Notes: generated by a model not told the origin, from the sequence alone. DNA of 64,000 bases from Gnetum montanum (GCA_015680685.1 MNCI01018059.1:129357-193356); one strand, 5' to 3'. Counted from the stretch's first letter, positions 9,409 to 22,020 are shown. Program-made: numbers and translations.

Positions 9409-11504
9409 GACGTTTTCGGTCACTACACTTCCCACTTAAAGACAAACCCTCTAGATTTAACATAATAGCAACGTGTTCGTGGACAGGACCAAATCCAACT
9501 TAACGTGGACGAAGTCTAAGTTAAGTCGTAAATCCTTCAAGTTGCCCGGCATCTGTGCATTAATTCGAACAGCTGAGATCATAAAAAAAAATTATTCCCA
9601 GGCAGTTAATTAAGTTAATTTGGTGTCTCACAATACTTGAAAGCTTGCTTGGCTTTACCTGGTCAAAGTGCACGGTGCTGATGGGTGCGTATGTTGGGCT
9701 CCTCAACGTGGTGCACTGTTGCAAATTAACCAGCTGCAACTGTGAGTACTCTGATCGCCAAATAAGAAGTCTTGGAAAAGCCTCTTTGCATATACCATTA
9801 ACTTTAATCACATGATGAAAACCTTGGTTATAAGTATCCCAACAGTCGGTGGAAAAGATGCGCAGGGATGCAGACATGAGGTCGAGCTTTTGCGATGGTA
9901 ATATGAGCTTCTCTCCTTCCACATCCTCATAATCCTGCAGAAAAATGCCTTTGATATTGCGCAAATCATCCTCCTGTAAGTCAAGTTTATATCTGTCATT
10001 TCATTTCATGGCACTACCACGCGCATGCTACTGATATAACAAGCAAGTAAATAAAAATCAGATTAAAGTAATTACCTTAGCATGCGTTGATTCCTGCAGC
10101 ATGGATCGGAACTGCGAGACGTTGGTTATTCTTTGAGATTGCCCCATTCTTTGGCCCATCTCTAACACCACGTCGTGCGCTTTGGCCGTCACATAGGGCG
10201 CTTCGCCGAGCACAACATGTTGGCTGTATTGCAGAGGTGTTTTCTTAAGCAAGGCCCTGTTTTCCAATGCTTCCATGATATCCTTCCCAAACATCCACTC
10301 CAAGCGAGGCCATGTGTATCCCTGGTTGAAGAAGGCGCAAATATCAAGAAAGGCTTCATGGTCCGATTGTTCCAAGCCATTCAATGCCAAAGAAACCAAG
10401 TCAACATGTTTGCCACCAAAACGTAAGCTGTTCTCACGCGTACGCTCCTCCTGAATGGCCTTGAAGGCCGCCTGCATCGTGTCTTTGTCGTACCGCATGT
10501 ACCTGCCCACCAATTCAATCATGAGTGGCATGCCCCACATATGTTATGTAAATATTGCTTCTCTTCTTCCCTCAATTTTGCTGTCACATGACTCCCCATC
10601 TCCTTCTCCAGCACCAGCATCGCCTCTTTGTTCTGCAGAGATTCCACGTTGAACATCAGTATCGGGATTTCTAACATCAACCCCACTGTATGCTACGCTA
10701 GAATCTCTGGCCGTTAGAATCAGCCTAAGCTTTGTTGAGGCGTCCAGTTCAGGCGGTAGTAATTTCCCAAGTTCTTGGCTGTCCAGCACGTTGTCCACGT
10801 AAATGAAACACGGCTTCTGCTGAAAATATTTGAGTAAAAGCTTCTGCCCATCTGTAGTTGTTGAAGGCATCGATACCTGCTGTTCAGCTACGTCTTCTAG
10901 AATCTTTTTCTGCACACTTAACGTTAACGGCTTACTTCCGATGTTTTCATAAAGAGCCACCTTTGAAAATTTGAATCCCAAGTTGTCATCTACTCTTGCA
11001 TAAACAGCATCTGCCAGAGTAGTCTTGCCGACGCCACCGAAGCCATACAAAATCACAACCATCACATTTTTGCTACTTTCTAGCTCCAGCAGTTCAACAA
11101 CGTTTTTGAGTGTTTCTTCTTGTATCACTGCAAGCAACGTTAATATCGGCCAAGTAAATGTTTTTAATCACTCATACTTACATTTAAATCAAACATGTAA
11201 TTAAACAAAAGTACAAACCCGATACATCGCATGTAATGCATGGAAGAGGAATTAAAGAAAAATTTAATCGCTTGCCTGCATGTTTGGGATAGGATTCCAT
11301 CCTTAGGCAAATCCAACAACGCTTGATTTGCATCATAAGTGTTTGTAAATCTTTTCAAGACTGCCACGAACGCTTTGTAACTGCTGTTTTTCTATGGGTG
11401 CTTTGAACAATCTGTTTTACATATAGGCAACTGGTTAGAAAATGTAACAGCTAAATACTCTTTCATATCATACAAAATATCATTATATTATTGCTGTCAC
11501 TCAC

Positions 11505-12013
11505 TTGTACCACCAGGAGGATTTGGCTTGGAAGAAGCATAAAGATGCTCCTTCAACTACCAGTTGCAGCGCCTCTTCCATTAAACCTGCAATTTGCTGT
11601 TTTAGCTTTGGTCTTTGTTTCAGAATGTGAAGGTACTCTGCCAGTCTATACATCTCGTCTAACACATCTAAACACTCTGCCTTGTTTGACGATATCAGAT
11701 CCAATCTCTCAAGGACAAAAGACACTGCCAACAAGCCCGCAGCAACCCAATGAGACTTCCCAACTCCATTCAGCACTGTTTTGGCAACTTCCTTGACAGT
11801 ATCACCTTGCTCGTTGGATATCTGCGCTTAATGGATTTTGGCTTTTACCATTGATTGCCTTAGATTTATCATAAATAAACTCTGAATTTTATTTCCCAGG
11901 GGGAACGCAGATTCAGTAAATAGATCTTTCAATATGCTCAGATCCGTTATGTCCACGGATATCCATTCCCTCCTTTCAACTTTAGCATCCTTAGAAGATG
12001 AAGTGCTTGATTC
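11505..12013 (-). pseudogene. NLR pseudogene exon 2: helical N-terminal domain
   Basis: Acceptor gcag at 12017-12014, donor gtgagt at 11504. Amphipathic helices include TVKEVAKTVLNGV, AAGLLAVSFVLERLDLIS, and NKAECLDVLDEMYRLAEYL. The N-K-x-E-C-L-x-x-L-x-x-M pattern resembles the four-helix bundles of MLKL/HeLo, RPW8 and plant MCAfunc-type domains that act as membrane-disrupting N-termini. That family link is by eye only. An in-frame TAA interrupts it at 11830-11828. Confidence 0.55.
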
Positions 12014-12279
12014 CTGCGTTTACACTCCATGAGCAAAAAATTATGAAGCTCCCCAACAACGCACAGGAACAACAAATGTGCGTAAATTAGAAGAAACAAT
12101 ATATAACACATCCGCCAACAAGACTAGTTAACAGACAAAGTATTGTAATAGATGTATTTTGTCATGATCGGTGCATTTACGCGCATAAGTGAAAATGGAA
12201 TCTCCCATATACACCCTAAAATCTTTTTTCAGTACGGCTAATAAAATACAGTGAGTTCAATGCATTGTAGTATACGAAC

Positions 12280-12756
12280 CTTGGCATGGTCAAGAAGGAT
12301 GCGAATGTAATCAACAAGAGAGGCGAGGTCTCCGTCAACGCCATGTTTTGACATGTCAAGGATGCTTGATGCAGAATTGGAAGCTTCTCCTGCAGATGGA
12401 TCTTCCGCAGAAGTAGCACTAGAAGTAGGAGCTTCTCCTGCTTCTTTTGCACCCGGACCATAATCAGCAGAGGTAGGGCCTCGTGCTATGGCAGCATCAC
12501 TAACGTTGGTTTGCAGGGCTGCCACAACATCGGTGTTGCAAGTGGTTTGCAGGGCTGCCACAATATCGGCAGCAGCCGTGGAAGTTTGAGCTTCTCCTGC
12601 AGATCGACCCTCGCCAGCAACGCCAGAAGTTGGAGCTTCTGCTTGTGCACTTGGATCATTAGCACCTACCGCAACAGCAGCAGAAACAGGATTCTCTGCA
12701 ATGACAGCAACACAGCAACGGCCGCCATAATCACATAGTGACTTGGCGTTGCCCAT
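12280..12756 (-). pseudogene. NLR pseudogene exon 1: MGxxxS start and Ala/Ser-rich linker
   Basis: I chose the ATG at 12756 (context cgccgATGg) over an upstream in-frame ATG at 12831 because it gives MGNAKS, which fits the N-myristoylation pattern MGxxxS seen in some membrane-anchored NLRs. The rest is low complexity (A, S, G, E, T) with internal repeats such as VAALQT twice and EAPTS-type phrases. It ends ...DHAK at 12280 with donor GT at 12279, in phase with exon 2. Myristoylation is an inference from the motif alone. Confidence 0.55.
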
Positions 12757-12839
12757 CGGCGTAGAGAGCCTGAAAATTTGCGCACTTGTGAAAAACGAAA
12801 GAGCTTGCAAATCTGGGGAGGTAAATGACAATTAGTGTT

Positions 12840-13990
12840 CTGATATAAGGTATTGGGCGAATCCGAGGAAACTATCAATCAAGCAGAAGGAAGGAAGGAA
12901 TGGGGATCAGAATAACTTGCAATGGGATACAGAACAAGGATTCGTGCTTTCTTGGAATACAGAAAATGCTTTTTTGCTTTGGCAGACAGATTCTGTGACA
13001 GAACCCACCACATTTGCTTCGACGTACAAAGCGAAATAGTTAATGATGAAATGTGTAATATTCGTTGTTGAATGTCTTTTGACTTCAGCTTTTGGCTTTA
13101 ATCAGAATACCGTAAATCATAAATCGTGGTGTAGGTAGTAATGGAATGTGATACATGTTCATCCCAACCATCCATTTCATCCGATACAATACAGATCATC
13201 CGATACAATACAGATCAGTTTATGATTTTCCATTGGAATACAGGCAACGGAAACCATTCAATAAGGAGGATTGTGTCAAGATTAGAATAACTTGAAATAG
13301 GATAGAGAATAAGGAATCGTGCTTTAATGAGAAAAAAGAAAATGCTTTAGGATTGTGTCCGGCTTAGAATAACTTGCAATAGGATACAGAACAAGGATTC
13401 GTGCTTTAATGGGAACAAAGAAATGCTTTTTTGCCTTGGCAGAAAAAATTCTGTAAAGAAACCCATAGTCTGAGAAATCTTCGATTAATGGTAAGATTTG
13501 CAATATTCTGCAATGCAACATTGAAGCCCATTCAAGGACATTTAATCTATTAAATTGTGTTATATTTTTATTAATTTTTAAGTTTACTATATTATTTATT
13601 ACCACTTCTCATGCAAATAGAAAAGTAAAATTTCTATATTGGATTTTCCACTTTTATTGAGTTTTTAGAAAAAAAAAAAAAAAGGAAATCGAGCAACTAC
13701 CATAGGTGAATATAACTGTTCTATTTTTCTAATATTGATGATTTTAATACAATTCTTACACTGCTTTATTCAAATTTTTTCGATCAGATTTATGTCGTAT
13801 CGACCAGTTCTGCAATAACTGCCCATTTCAAAATCCGATCCGATTTTTCAATCGATCACAGAACACACGAAATTTGCTTTAACGAACAAAGCTAAAACGG
13901 TAATGATGAAATGTGTATTATTCATTGTTGAATGTTTTTTAGGGGGTTGTTAAGGTGATGTGCTAGCTGGAGAAGAAAAATTAAATCCAA
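12840..13990. repeat. Upstream flank of the NLR pseudogene with ~100-bp repeats and a 19-bp direct repeat
   Basis: A unit beginning 'agaataacttg(c/a)aat(a/g)gga' and running to 'aaatgct...ggcaga' occurs at about 12907-13010, 13282-13345 and 13366-13465; the last two are adjacent. Another pair, 'gtaatgatgaaatgtgt(a)tattcattgttgaatg', is at 13035-13075 and 13900-13935. 13178-13196 and 13197-13215 are identical 19-mers (catccgatacaatacagat). No gene seen; 13460-13860 is plain AT-rich sequence with an A-run at 13671. Confidence 0.65.
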
Positions 13991-14149
13991 AACCTTAACA
14001 GAGCCCAATGTTGCAAGATGACCCCAGTCAACCTGCAACAATACAAAAGCTTATCGCACTCCCTGGGACGACAGCTGAAGAAGGAGATCAATACACCTAA
14101 TTCAAAGAGAATTCAGTTAGAAAAGGTAATATTATTGAGAAAGCCTAGT

Positions 14150-14475
14150 TCACTACAGTGAAGTTGAACATTACTAGCAATAGAGCATTTCATACCGTAG
14201 TCAAATTCATTGTAGTTTGTGTTTTGATACCAAGCATCTAGACGACATTTCCAAATAAAGAAGATAATCTCAAATAGGAGGATTTTCCAGGCTTTTTGAA
14301 GGTGACGCTTAACACAATCATCTTAAAGCATACATTGAGGAAAATGAATAGATTGATTAGGAAGGAAGACTTGGAGAGATTGACACCATTTCCAAATGTA
14401 TTGAGAGAATGAACAATCCCAAAAGACATGTTGAAAAGAATCATCCGCTTTACAAAAGACATGTTGAATGTTTTT
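14150..14475 (-). pseudogene. LINE 3'-end fragment with zf-RVT-type domain
   Basis: The minus strand reads CKADDSFQHVFWDCSFSQY then IWKWCQSLQVFLPNQSIHF, the pattern C-x-x-x-x-x-x-x-H-x-x-x-x-C and W-K-W of the zinc-binding domain that ends many plant non-LTR retrotransposon RT proteins. Downstream (minus) is IIFFIWKCRLDAWYQN, also typical of LINE tails. Stops truncate it at about 14325. No upstream RT core is present, so this is a 5'-truncated copy. Confidence 0.7.
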
Positions 14476-14819
14476 TGACTTTAGCATTTTAGTTTCCCTT
14501 TTTTATACTCCGCTTCCCTTTTCCTTGTTCTCCGATGTTAACGTTGATGCTTTCTGTAAAAATCTTTAATTTGCAGATACTAACCATCATGCTGCAAAGC
14601 CAGACGCCCCGATTGGAGTTCATACTTTTAAAAATATAGAGATAATGGACATTGCAAAATCAGTACTACTTAAAATTGATTTCTTGATGTTAGATTTTTG
14701 CATTGATTTCCTATGGTTTTTAATTTTTAACTTTTTTAGCAAACTTCATTATTTGGAATGTATTAATTTATTTCTACATTTATATAGAGAAGTGTTGATA
14801 TATAGTCCAAATAGAACTT

Positions 14820-15130
14820 TATAACTAGCATTTCCTATTAGAATTGAACCTATGACTTGGAGGTTCTAAATCAAGAATCTTTACTATTAGATTAATACCT
14901 CATTGTTATATTTTAAAATAGTCTTGATATCTTTCCTTTGGGATGTGACATGATCATCTTACAAATTGCAAATTAGGTAAAAGGCAAGGCTTTTGATTTG
15001 GAAACTCCAAATTATGAGTTTGATACTCGTGGTTAATATTATAGAGGAATATAACAATATCTCAAGGTTATAGGTTTGATTCTACTAGGTAGCACTAAGT
15101 TATAAACCTCTATAAATCTTAGGGGCTACA
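14820..15130. repeat. Two SINE-like (tRNA-derived) sequences
   Basis: Minus strand 14912-14840 reads 'taatctaatagtaaagattcttgattt...cataggttcaattctaat', and the plus strand 14968-15125 has 'aaggcaaggcttttgatttggaaactc...gagtttgatactcgtgg' followed by 'ataggtttgattctactagg'. These fit pol III A-box (TRGYNNARNNG) and B-box (GGTTYGAWTCC) positions. The same phrase 'acttttgatttgga' occurs at 59580 and 59735. Confidence 0.5.
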
Positions 15131-16003
15131 TATGTTTCAATTATTTCAGGTTCCAATACCTCCCTAAATGTGATTTAAATTGACAATGCCTTGCCTAACA
15201 AAACAAAGAACTAACCACTTAAGCCACAATGTAAAACATTATTATCTTAGGCTTGTGGTTTTTAATTTGCAAGTTACAAGTTCAACCCCAAGGGATATGC
15301 TTGAACTTGTGTCAACTTTGAGGCCAACATTTGGAATAATAATAAGATACTCATTTCTTAAGTCTTGGGTTCAAGCTTGAACAAAAGCACTTAAAAAGAG
15401 GTTAGGTTTTTCCTCATCTACTAATCTTTCTAGGACCCTACTTTGCAAGGTGAGCATTAAGCCTTTAGGTAATACTCTTTAATCTTTATGGTTGTTTTGA
15501 GATATCAATTTGTTTTTAATGAGTTTAAGCTTTGATTGAAATACAATTTAAACTTTACATTTAAGCTCTCCTCCATTTCCCTCAATGAATGTTAGAAATC
15601 TTGAACTTTTTTCTTAGGGTTTCTTAAGAAACCTAAACATTCTCAAAAACAAAATCATCTTCTTATAATTTGATACATTGAGAATAAATAACTAGGGGAT
15701 GATAACCTCATCCAAGAACTTTTAGAGCATTTTTTTTGGAAACTAAGAATTGATTTATTAAAAAGCATTATAATTTGAAAGTAAAAAATTTTTGCTCAAC
15801 AGATGACCTATTTTGATTGAAACTAACCCAAAGCATTTACAAGTCCATCATGTTTGCTAGCTCTTGTAATCTTTTAAGAAATAGTTTCTTTTAAGTTGTG
15901 AATGTTTCACTTCTTCTTTTAAATCCATTTTTCACTATGTTATAGCCTTTAGAGTATATACAAGAAATAGTTCATAAGAAAATCATCTATTTTGATAAGG
16001 GTG
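15131..16003. other. AT-rich intergenic stretch, no gene
   Basis: Contains another possible SINE B-box ('caagttcaacccc' near 15280) and otherwise only AT-rich sequence with stops in all frames. I see nothing else in it. Confidence 0.5.
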
Positions 16004-16778
16004 TGATGGGATGCGATATCGCGTATGCGATATCACAGTGTGTCGCAAAGTCTATAAATAAGAGGCAACTCCCCCTTGTTTTCCATCCTAGGCTTAGACC
16101 GTAGTGAAACTCTAGTAGTTTGATCTCTCCAGAGATAGAATATTTTCCATGTGCCCACAGTAGGAACTCCAAAGTGAACGGATCTTTATTTGAGCAGATA
16201 TTGTACCTGAACACATATTTGTGTATGGAAATAAAGACGAACTTCTTGGATAAACCTTGCAGTGCATGGAATAGGCTAATTAGGACTTTATTTATTGTTA
16301 TTTACTGTTTTCCATTTAAATGCTTTATTAGGAATTAAATCTCTCTCAACCCTTCTCTCCTAGTTAAGTGCCTCAGTACAATTACTTCGAGCACGTGCGT
16401 TATGCGTGGTGATCCCAACAACGACTAGCATTTGGTAACCACGATTGCATTAGTTCAGGGTGTGAATGGTAAGTGGGAACGGATGTTGACGCTAGGTTAA
16501 TTAAGACTTAGTTAGTTAGTTAGAGTTAGTAATTAGTCTCTTCAACCCTTCACCTTTCAGCATAGGAGATAAAACCGAAAAAGCTATAAAAATCATATAC
16601 CTTAGACTTACTTAACCATACACCGTGACAATTACAAGTAAGTATGGGAAGACAATGAATAATTAACCTTAAGTGTTCCATGAGGTGTGTAGGCACCTAG
16701 TCTGTGGAGTTCGACCAGATCGCATGTGTTACGCTTGTATTCATATGGTTGAGTGTAGGGGTACCTTGCCACTCATCA
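16004..16778 (+). repeat. Lone Athila-like LTR (775 bp)
   Basis: Starts TGATGGGATGCGATATCGC, TATA box TATAAATA at 16053-16060, ends gtaccttgccACTCATCA. The base after it plus TGGTGC (16780) looks like the first bases of a PBS, after which homology stops. It is therefore either a solo LTR with a little internal sequence or the 5' LTR of an element deleted right after the PBS start. Flanking 5-mers do not match, so no target duplication is claimed. Confidence 0.8.
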
Positions 16779-16956
16779 TTGGTGCATAGTTCAAAAATTT
16801 TAATTATATGGAACTTCAGATCTCAAGTATGGAAATAAAAGTTGTACAAATAAACTTCAAAATTAAAGTAAATGCATCATCTAATTATCAAACCACCACT
16901 TTTGGATTTCACTTGGAATTTAAACTTAAAACCAATATTTCCATTGAAATGGAAGT

Positions 16957-17801
16957 TGATGAATCATATTTTGCCTAGCTCCGATATTGGAGCCCTGATA
17001 TTGGGGCCCAAGAAGCGATGTCACATATTCGATATCACAAGATGTATGTCGACCTATAAATATAGCGCTTGTGCATAGTATTATTTAATAGAGTAGCCAA
17101 ACTCTTGCAGTTTTATTTCGTAGTCTTAGAAAATAATCAGTGAGTGCTTATAGTGTGGATCTGAGTTAGTTGTTTGACATCTTATTTGAGTGGTAATGTA
17201 CCTAGACACATTTCATGAATGACAATAAGATTGAGATTGATTCTTTTTCATTGCAACACTTTGACTTAGATTAGATTTACTTTCCATGTAATTTACTTTT
17301 CATATACTTAGTTAATATTTATGTTTCCATGCATATTAATGAATTGGAGGAATGAGCGTGACCAATTTTGAGCGTAAACATGTATTTTCTTGGTAATTCC
17401 AGTACTTTTATTGCTTGGTTTGCCCAATAGCATAATGCTTAGTAATCCTAGTAGCAAATACATGGGTTTAGGATGTGTACGATAAGTTGGGAACAAACAC
17501 TTTTTGCCCATAGGCTAGTTTAGACTTTACTTTCTATTGTTAATTAGTTTAAATAATTGATTTCTTTATTATCATTAGGAGTAGCATAAGGCCAAAACAA
17601 CATTAAGAATCATATGCCTCACTTTGGACTAAACCATACATGATAAAGTTACCATTAGGCCAAGTGGGAAGACAATGAACTGCAATCAAGGCATAAAAAT
17701 TTAGATTCCATAGTTAGTCCCATCCATAGAATTTGATTGGATCGTGCATGAATTCTTGTGATTTGTATGGTTGGGTGTAGCGGGTACCTTGCCACTCATC
17801 A
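16957..17801 (+). repeat. AthE 5' LTR (845 bp)
   Basis: Begins TGATGAATCATATTTTGCC, like the AthA LTR read on the minus strand (TGATGAACCGTATTTTGCC). The U3 has GATATT/GATATC words, and the TATA box TATAAATA is at 17055-17062, 98 bp from the start. Ends gccACTCATCA beside the PBS. Confidence 0.8.
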
Positions 17802-17802
17802 T

Positions 17803-17820
17803 TGACACCATTGTTGGGGA
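17803..17820 (+). promoter_or_regulatory. AthE primer binding site (decayed tRNA-Asp type)
   Basis: TGACACCATTGTTGGGGA differs from the perfect site at 425-442 at four positions, mostly C-to-T or G-to-A changes as expected from decay of methylated cytosines. Confidence 0.8.
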
Positions 17821-17933
17821 TGATGTTAGTTATCTAAATTAGTTATATTATACACAATCGCTATAAAGGTATTAACGATATTTCTTTTAGAAAATATTAA
17901 TATCTTAAGTCACACATGTTATCAGGTAAAATC

Positions 17934-19560
17934 ATGTCTTCTTCACATAAGACCAAGATTGCATTACATGATAGGATCTATATTGAAGAAAATTGAAGTG
18001 AATAGCCTCAAGCAAGGGTTTCCTATACTCATTTAGACCCTTACTAGACTCAAAGACTATGTCCAACTAATGTAGAAAATTCCAAAGGAGATGGAGTAAG
18101 TCCTAGATCAAGGAGGGCCTCAAGGCCTAAGACCTCCTCTAAACCTAGACAAGATAAATAAATGGACCAAAGGGAGAACTATAGGAGTCATGGTGATTCT
18201 CCTAGTCCCTCATCTTCCTCTTCATCTTCAATGTCTAGTTTTGACAAAGATGAACGTAGGTATAAGGATAGAGCTTCACTATGGGTTCAAGATAAAGATA
18301 GAAATTGAACCCAAGGGAAAAATCAAAGACATCAAAATGATCATGCACAAGATCATCACAATCATAAGAATAGAAATATAGCTTATTAGCATGACATGCC
18401 TAGTATAAATGAACCCTTATTGGCTACTAGGGGCCTAACACAAATGAGGGAGGTAGTTCAATTATCCCAAAGGCATCAAAAGGACAACTACATCAAATGG
18501 CTTGACATTAACAACATTCCTAAATTCAGGGGAAGCTATAATTTGGATACACACCATTACTTACAAGCCTTCCATGATGTTTGTGCCTTGCAAAATATCA
18601 AAAATAAGTGGCAAAAGCTTAAGATCTTCCCTAAGATACTAATAATGAAGTTGAAAGTTGGTATAGATCATTGGAACCAAGTTCCATCCACCAATGGTCT
18701 ACAATGCTAGAACTTTTCAATGAAAAATACCAGACCTATGTAAGAGTGTCCAACCTAAGAAAACAAATCCAAGGGTGGAAGTAAGAAAATCATGAACCCT
18801 TGGATGTGGCCTTGAATAGATACTATTTGCTACTACATAGATGTCTTAACCATGATTTCTCTCAAAAAGAGCAACTTTTCCACATCATAGATGAGCTTCA
18901 TAATGAAACAAGGGAGACCATTGGGATTTATGCCCAAGGTTGATTATATGAATTAAAAGCCCATCAAATAAAAAGGCTAATTGATCAGGTGGTGAAAGAA
19001 GAAGGAGAGCTATGTAAATGAGAGAATATAGAGAAAAATAACTGGGACCCAACTCTTCAAAAGAAGAGAGGGCTTATATCTATGATGAGGGAAAAGAGGC
19101 AGCTCTCAATGGGGTAATTTCACAACAAACCTTACTAATACAAAATTTTATTGATGAGCTTGAAGCAAAGCTAGAGAAGATGTCAGAATGGATAAATGAG
19201 AAGATTTCGAAATGGATAAATGAGAAAGTTACAACTTGTGTAGAAACTGTAGAGGAGAAAGTAATGTAAAAAAAATCAAGTGACCACAACAAAAGGAGGA
19301 AAAGGGACCAAGAGATAGGCAAGAACATTGATAAATAAAAAGGGGAAATGGTTGTAGAAGAAGAGGCTATAGACTCTATCATCGAAGTAGATGATGAATG
19401 TAACATTTGCATATATGATCATTTGAAGGGCTATTTCCCAATCATGTTACATCTACATGAGTATTGGGCTTTTACATTGAATCCCAAGTTTGTACAAAAG
19501 CAAATGCTTAGGAAATTACCTCTATCACAAGGTAATTATAGATAGTCCTACAACTAATTG
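17934..19560 (+). pseudogene. gag of AthE
   Basis: Starts MSSSHKTK, the same start as gag of AthB, AthA and AthG. Many stops (first near 17995). A Ser-rich stretch at 18190-18240 and a charged stretch precede the capsid-like core at 18396-19050 (NYIKWLDINNIPKFRGSY, HHYLQAFHDVCALQ, then HEPLDVALNRYYLLLHRC and ETIGIYAQG), which fits the Retrotrans_gag core. A zinc-knuckle remnant CNICIYDHLKGYFP lies at about 19402, with its last Cys lost. Gag would form the RNA-packaging particle. Confidence 0.75.
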
Positions 19561-21189
19561 TACTATCCTAGTGGGACTTCTTATTAGTCTCAAAACTACT
19601 ATCAACCATAGTGGCAAAACCCACACTCATGGGGGAGGCCATCATCAAACTAGTGCTACCCTTATTGTTAGCCAAACCCATATAGATATTATGTTCAACA
19701 ACCTATTTCCCCAACTAGTTCTACTTCCTCTACCTCAAATCACTACTACTACTCTCCCAAATATCATCATCTTGCAAAATCTTTTATGAGGTCACCACCT
19801 CACACCTCTTATCCTTCACCATATCCTCAATATTCTCATATTTACCTCCATCACATGTCACAACTAGCAACATAGGAAGGTTCAACATCACAACATCAAC
19901 GAAAGAATGCCACTTGTGCTACAAACATACATAGAAATGATAATGCTAGTAGATCTCCACCACAATCTGAAAAATGTCCTTTTTTTAGGATGGTTTCTAT
20001 AGATAAGCATAACACTTGTGGACATACTAACTTGTCAAAACCAGCAAAATGCCAATCAAGTACAACACCCTTCCTTTCACAACTAATGTCCTCCAATCAT
20101 ACACAAAGGCCAACATCCATCGTTGCTCCAATACTTGATGGAAACGATGAAACTATCCTTGTGGAGAGATAGAAGAATCTATGCATCATTACTAATAGTA
20201 AAAGGTGCAATTGTGGGATGAAAATTCAAATTATTAACATAGAACACAACATAGCAAAAACCAATCTATGTAGTAGCCACTAAACCAAAAGGTACCCAAT
20301 GGCTTGAAAATGAGAATAGAAAATTGTTTCAAAGATGCATGGAGGAAACTTATCTACTTATTAGTTATAGACTTAAGAAAATAGACCAAATAGAGGACTT
20401 AGATGCATATATATTACACTTTGATTATACATCAAAAAAGGATATTAAACATGGAGACTCAAAAATTAAAATAGAAAATCAAGAAGAAGAAGAAAACACA
20501 TTTGGATCCCCCATAATGGAAATACCTTTAAGTCCAGGTGAAGATACATCTCTGAATGATCCAAATGAGACTCTCACCAATGTTAGATGTGCTAGCACAT
20601 GATTAATTAAATTAGTAATGGTGACAGATGGGAAATCAGTGGTGTATAACCAAGGGATTGTGTGGTCCATCTCCCAAATGTGCAGCCATAAGATTAGTCA
20701 TGGGGGAGATGCTCCATCCTCATTCAAGAACTAATAAGTATTTTTCACCTTTTTTGTTTTACAAGTTTTTACCATTTTCCTATGTCTCCTAAGTTTTTTG
20801 ATTCTTCATATGTTTTCCATTTCTTAATATTTTTCTTTTCTTTTTATTTTTCTCTTTTCTTGAGTCATTATTTTTATGTTTTATGAATGTATTTTATGTT
20901 TTTGTTAATTATATTGCCAAGTCATGATGTATAAGTCAATGCTATGTGTTGGGTTTTTGTGCTATGCTATCAAAATGATTGGGTAAGTAATTGTGAAGTA
21001 GTGAGACCACCTCATCCATCCATCTAATTCTCTAAATAAAAGGCCTTTTTCATGGAAACAATTTGGTTCTTCTTTCATCAAACTAAAATTAATCAATGAT
21101 CATTGTACCTTGAAGAAATAGGGAATAACCAAGTGGGAATGGTAAGGGCATGACCTCAAGGGGATTTGTTGGGTTCTCTTCTTGACTTT
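19561..21189 (+). pseudogene. AthE gag tail and 3' region, no pol
   Basis: The Pro/Ser/His/Tyr-rich linker (19640-19870) matches the AthB linker. The piece at 20324-20602 (RCMEETYLLISY...) corresponds to the post-protease stretch of AthB (RCLYVATTQQ...). A purine tract 'tgggggagatgctcc' at 20701 aligns with 'ttggggagatggcc' of AthB (34390). No RT motif occurs between. 20740-21189 is non-coding spacer. Confidence 0.6.
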
Positions 21190-22007
21190 TGATGAGTGGT
21201 GAGGTACCCCTATGCCCAACCATACAAATCACAAGCATTCATGCATGGTCTGGTCAAATTCCATAGATCTTAAGTTCCTAAGTACATTGGTTCCAGGATG
21301 GGAAATCCAATCGTGATGATCATTGTTTTCCCAACTACACTTGTGGAGCTTAGTTGTATGGTTAAGTGTAATTGAGGCACATGATTTTTATTATTTTATT
21401 ATTTTGTTCATCTATGATTATCAACAAGTTAAAAATTAATTTATAAACCACTTTAATTAATCTAATTTCTAATCAATAACTAACTATCCTAACATAAGCA
21501 TCTAGTCCCACTTTCTATGCACATCCTAAACATGTATAACATTGTTGGGTTACCAAACGTTAAGCATTGCTAGGATTACTAAGTGTCATGCACATGCTTG
21601 AAGTGGTCATAATTATGTGCTTAATTAATTAACTACTATTTAATCTTGCTAACTTACTTTAGCCTAATTACTTGAAAGCATTAAAGGAAATTACATAAAA
21701 CATTAAATGCATAATATAATATTTAAGCTAGCCAAGGTGTTATAGATCAGAAAGCTCATCTTTATTGCTACACACATTTCTGTGCTTAGGTATAATCGTG
21801 CTTGAATAAAGATCTAGATACTCAATGACTCCTGCTGCAGGCACTTTGGAAAATATTCTAACTTTGGAGAAAAGAAACTGTAAGAGCTTTGCTATGCTAT
21901 GAAAAAAACTATCCCCAAACAATGTGCCTAAGCACTATATTTATAGGTCGACACACCCTGCGATATTGGATATTCGATATTAGAGCTACAAAAAATACGA
22001 TTCATCA
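21190..22007 (-). repeat. AthA 3' LTR (818 bp)
   Basis: Plus-strand reading tgatgagtggtgaggtaccc... to ...atacgattcatca. The rest of the family places the PPT at its right edge (tgcccccacactt, 22008), which shows it is the 3' LTR of a minus-strand element. TATA (minus) is near 21945. Confidence 0.85.
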
Positions 22008-22020
22008 TGCCCCCACACTT
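22008..22020 (-). promoter_or_regulatory. AthA polypurine tract
   Basis: Minus strand AAGTGTGGGGGCA directly before the LTR start TGATGAATCG. It is the plus-strand DNA primer in reverse transcription. Related PPTs are at 25318, 36355-36367, 43978, 46498 and 63670. Confidence 0.75.

Larger units (their letters stand above)
9560..12756 (-). pseudogene. NLR (NB-ARC) immune-receptor pseudogene, 5 exons recognised, truncated in the LRR
   Basis: An intracellular plant immune receptor by domain content. Exons (minus): 1, 12756-12280; 2, 12013-11505; 3, from 11411; 4, 11127-10076; 5, 9973-about 9560. Splice phases agree at the exon 1/2, 2/3 and 4/5 joins. Exon 4 holds NB-ARC: P-loop GFGGVGKTTLA, kinase-2 FIYVDNVL, RNBS-B LILTARDSS, then GMPLMIELVG (GLPL), FLDICAFF (RNBS-D, TNL-like) and AHDVVLEMGQ (MHD-like). 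Exon 5 starts LRR-like repeats and stops. Defects: TAA at 11830-11828, a +1 shift near 11343, a shift near 10650, and a lost G near 10536. No TIR domain is present; exon 2 is helical. Confidence 0.85.
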
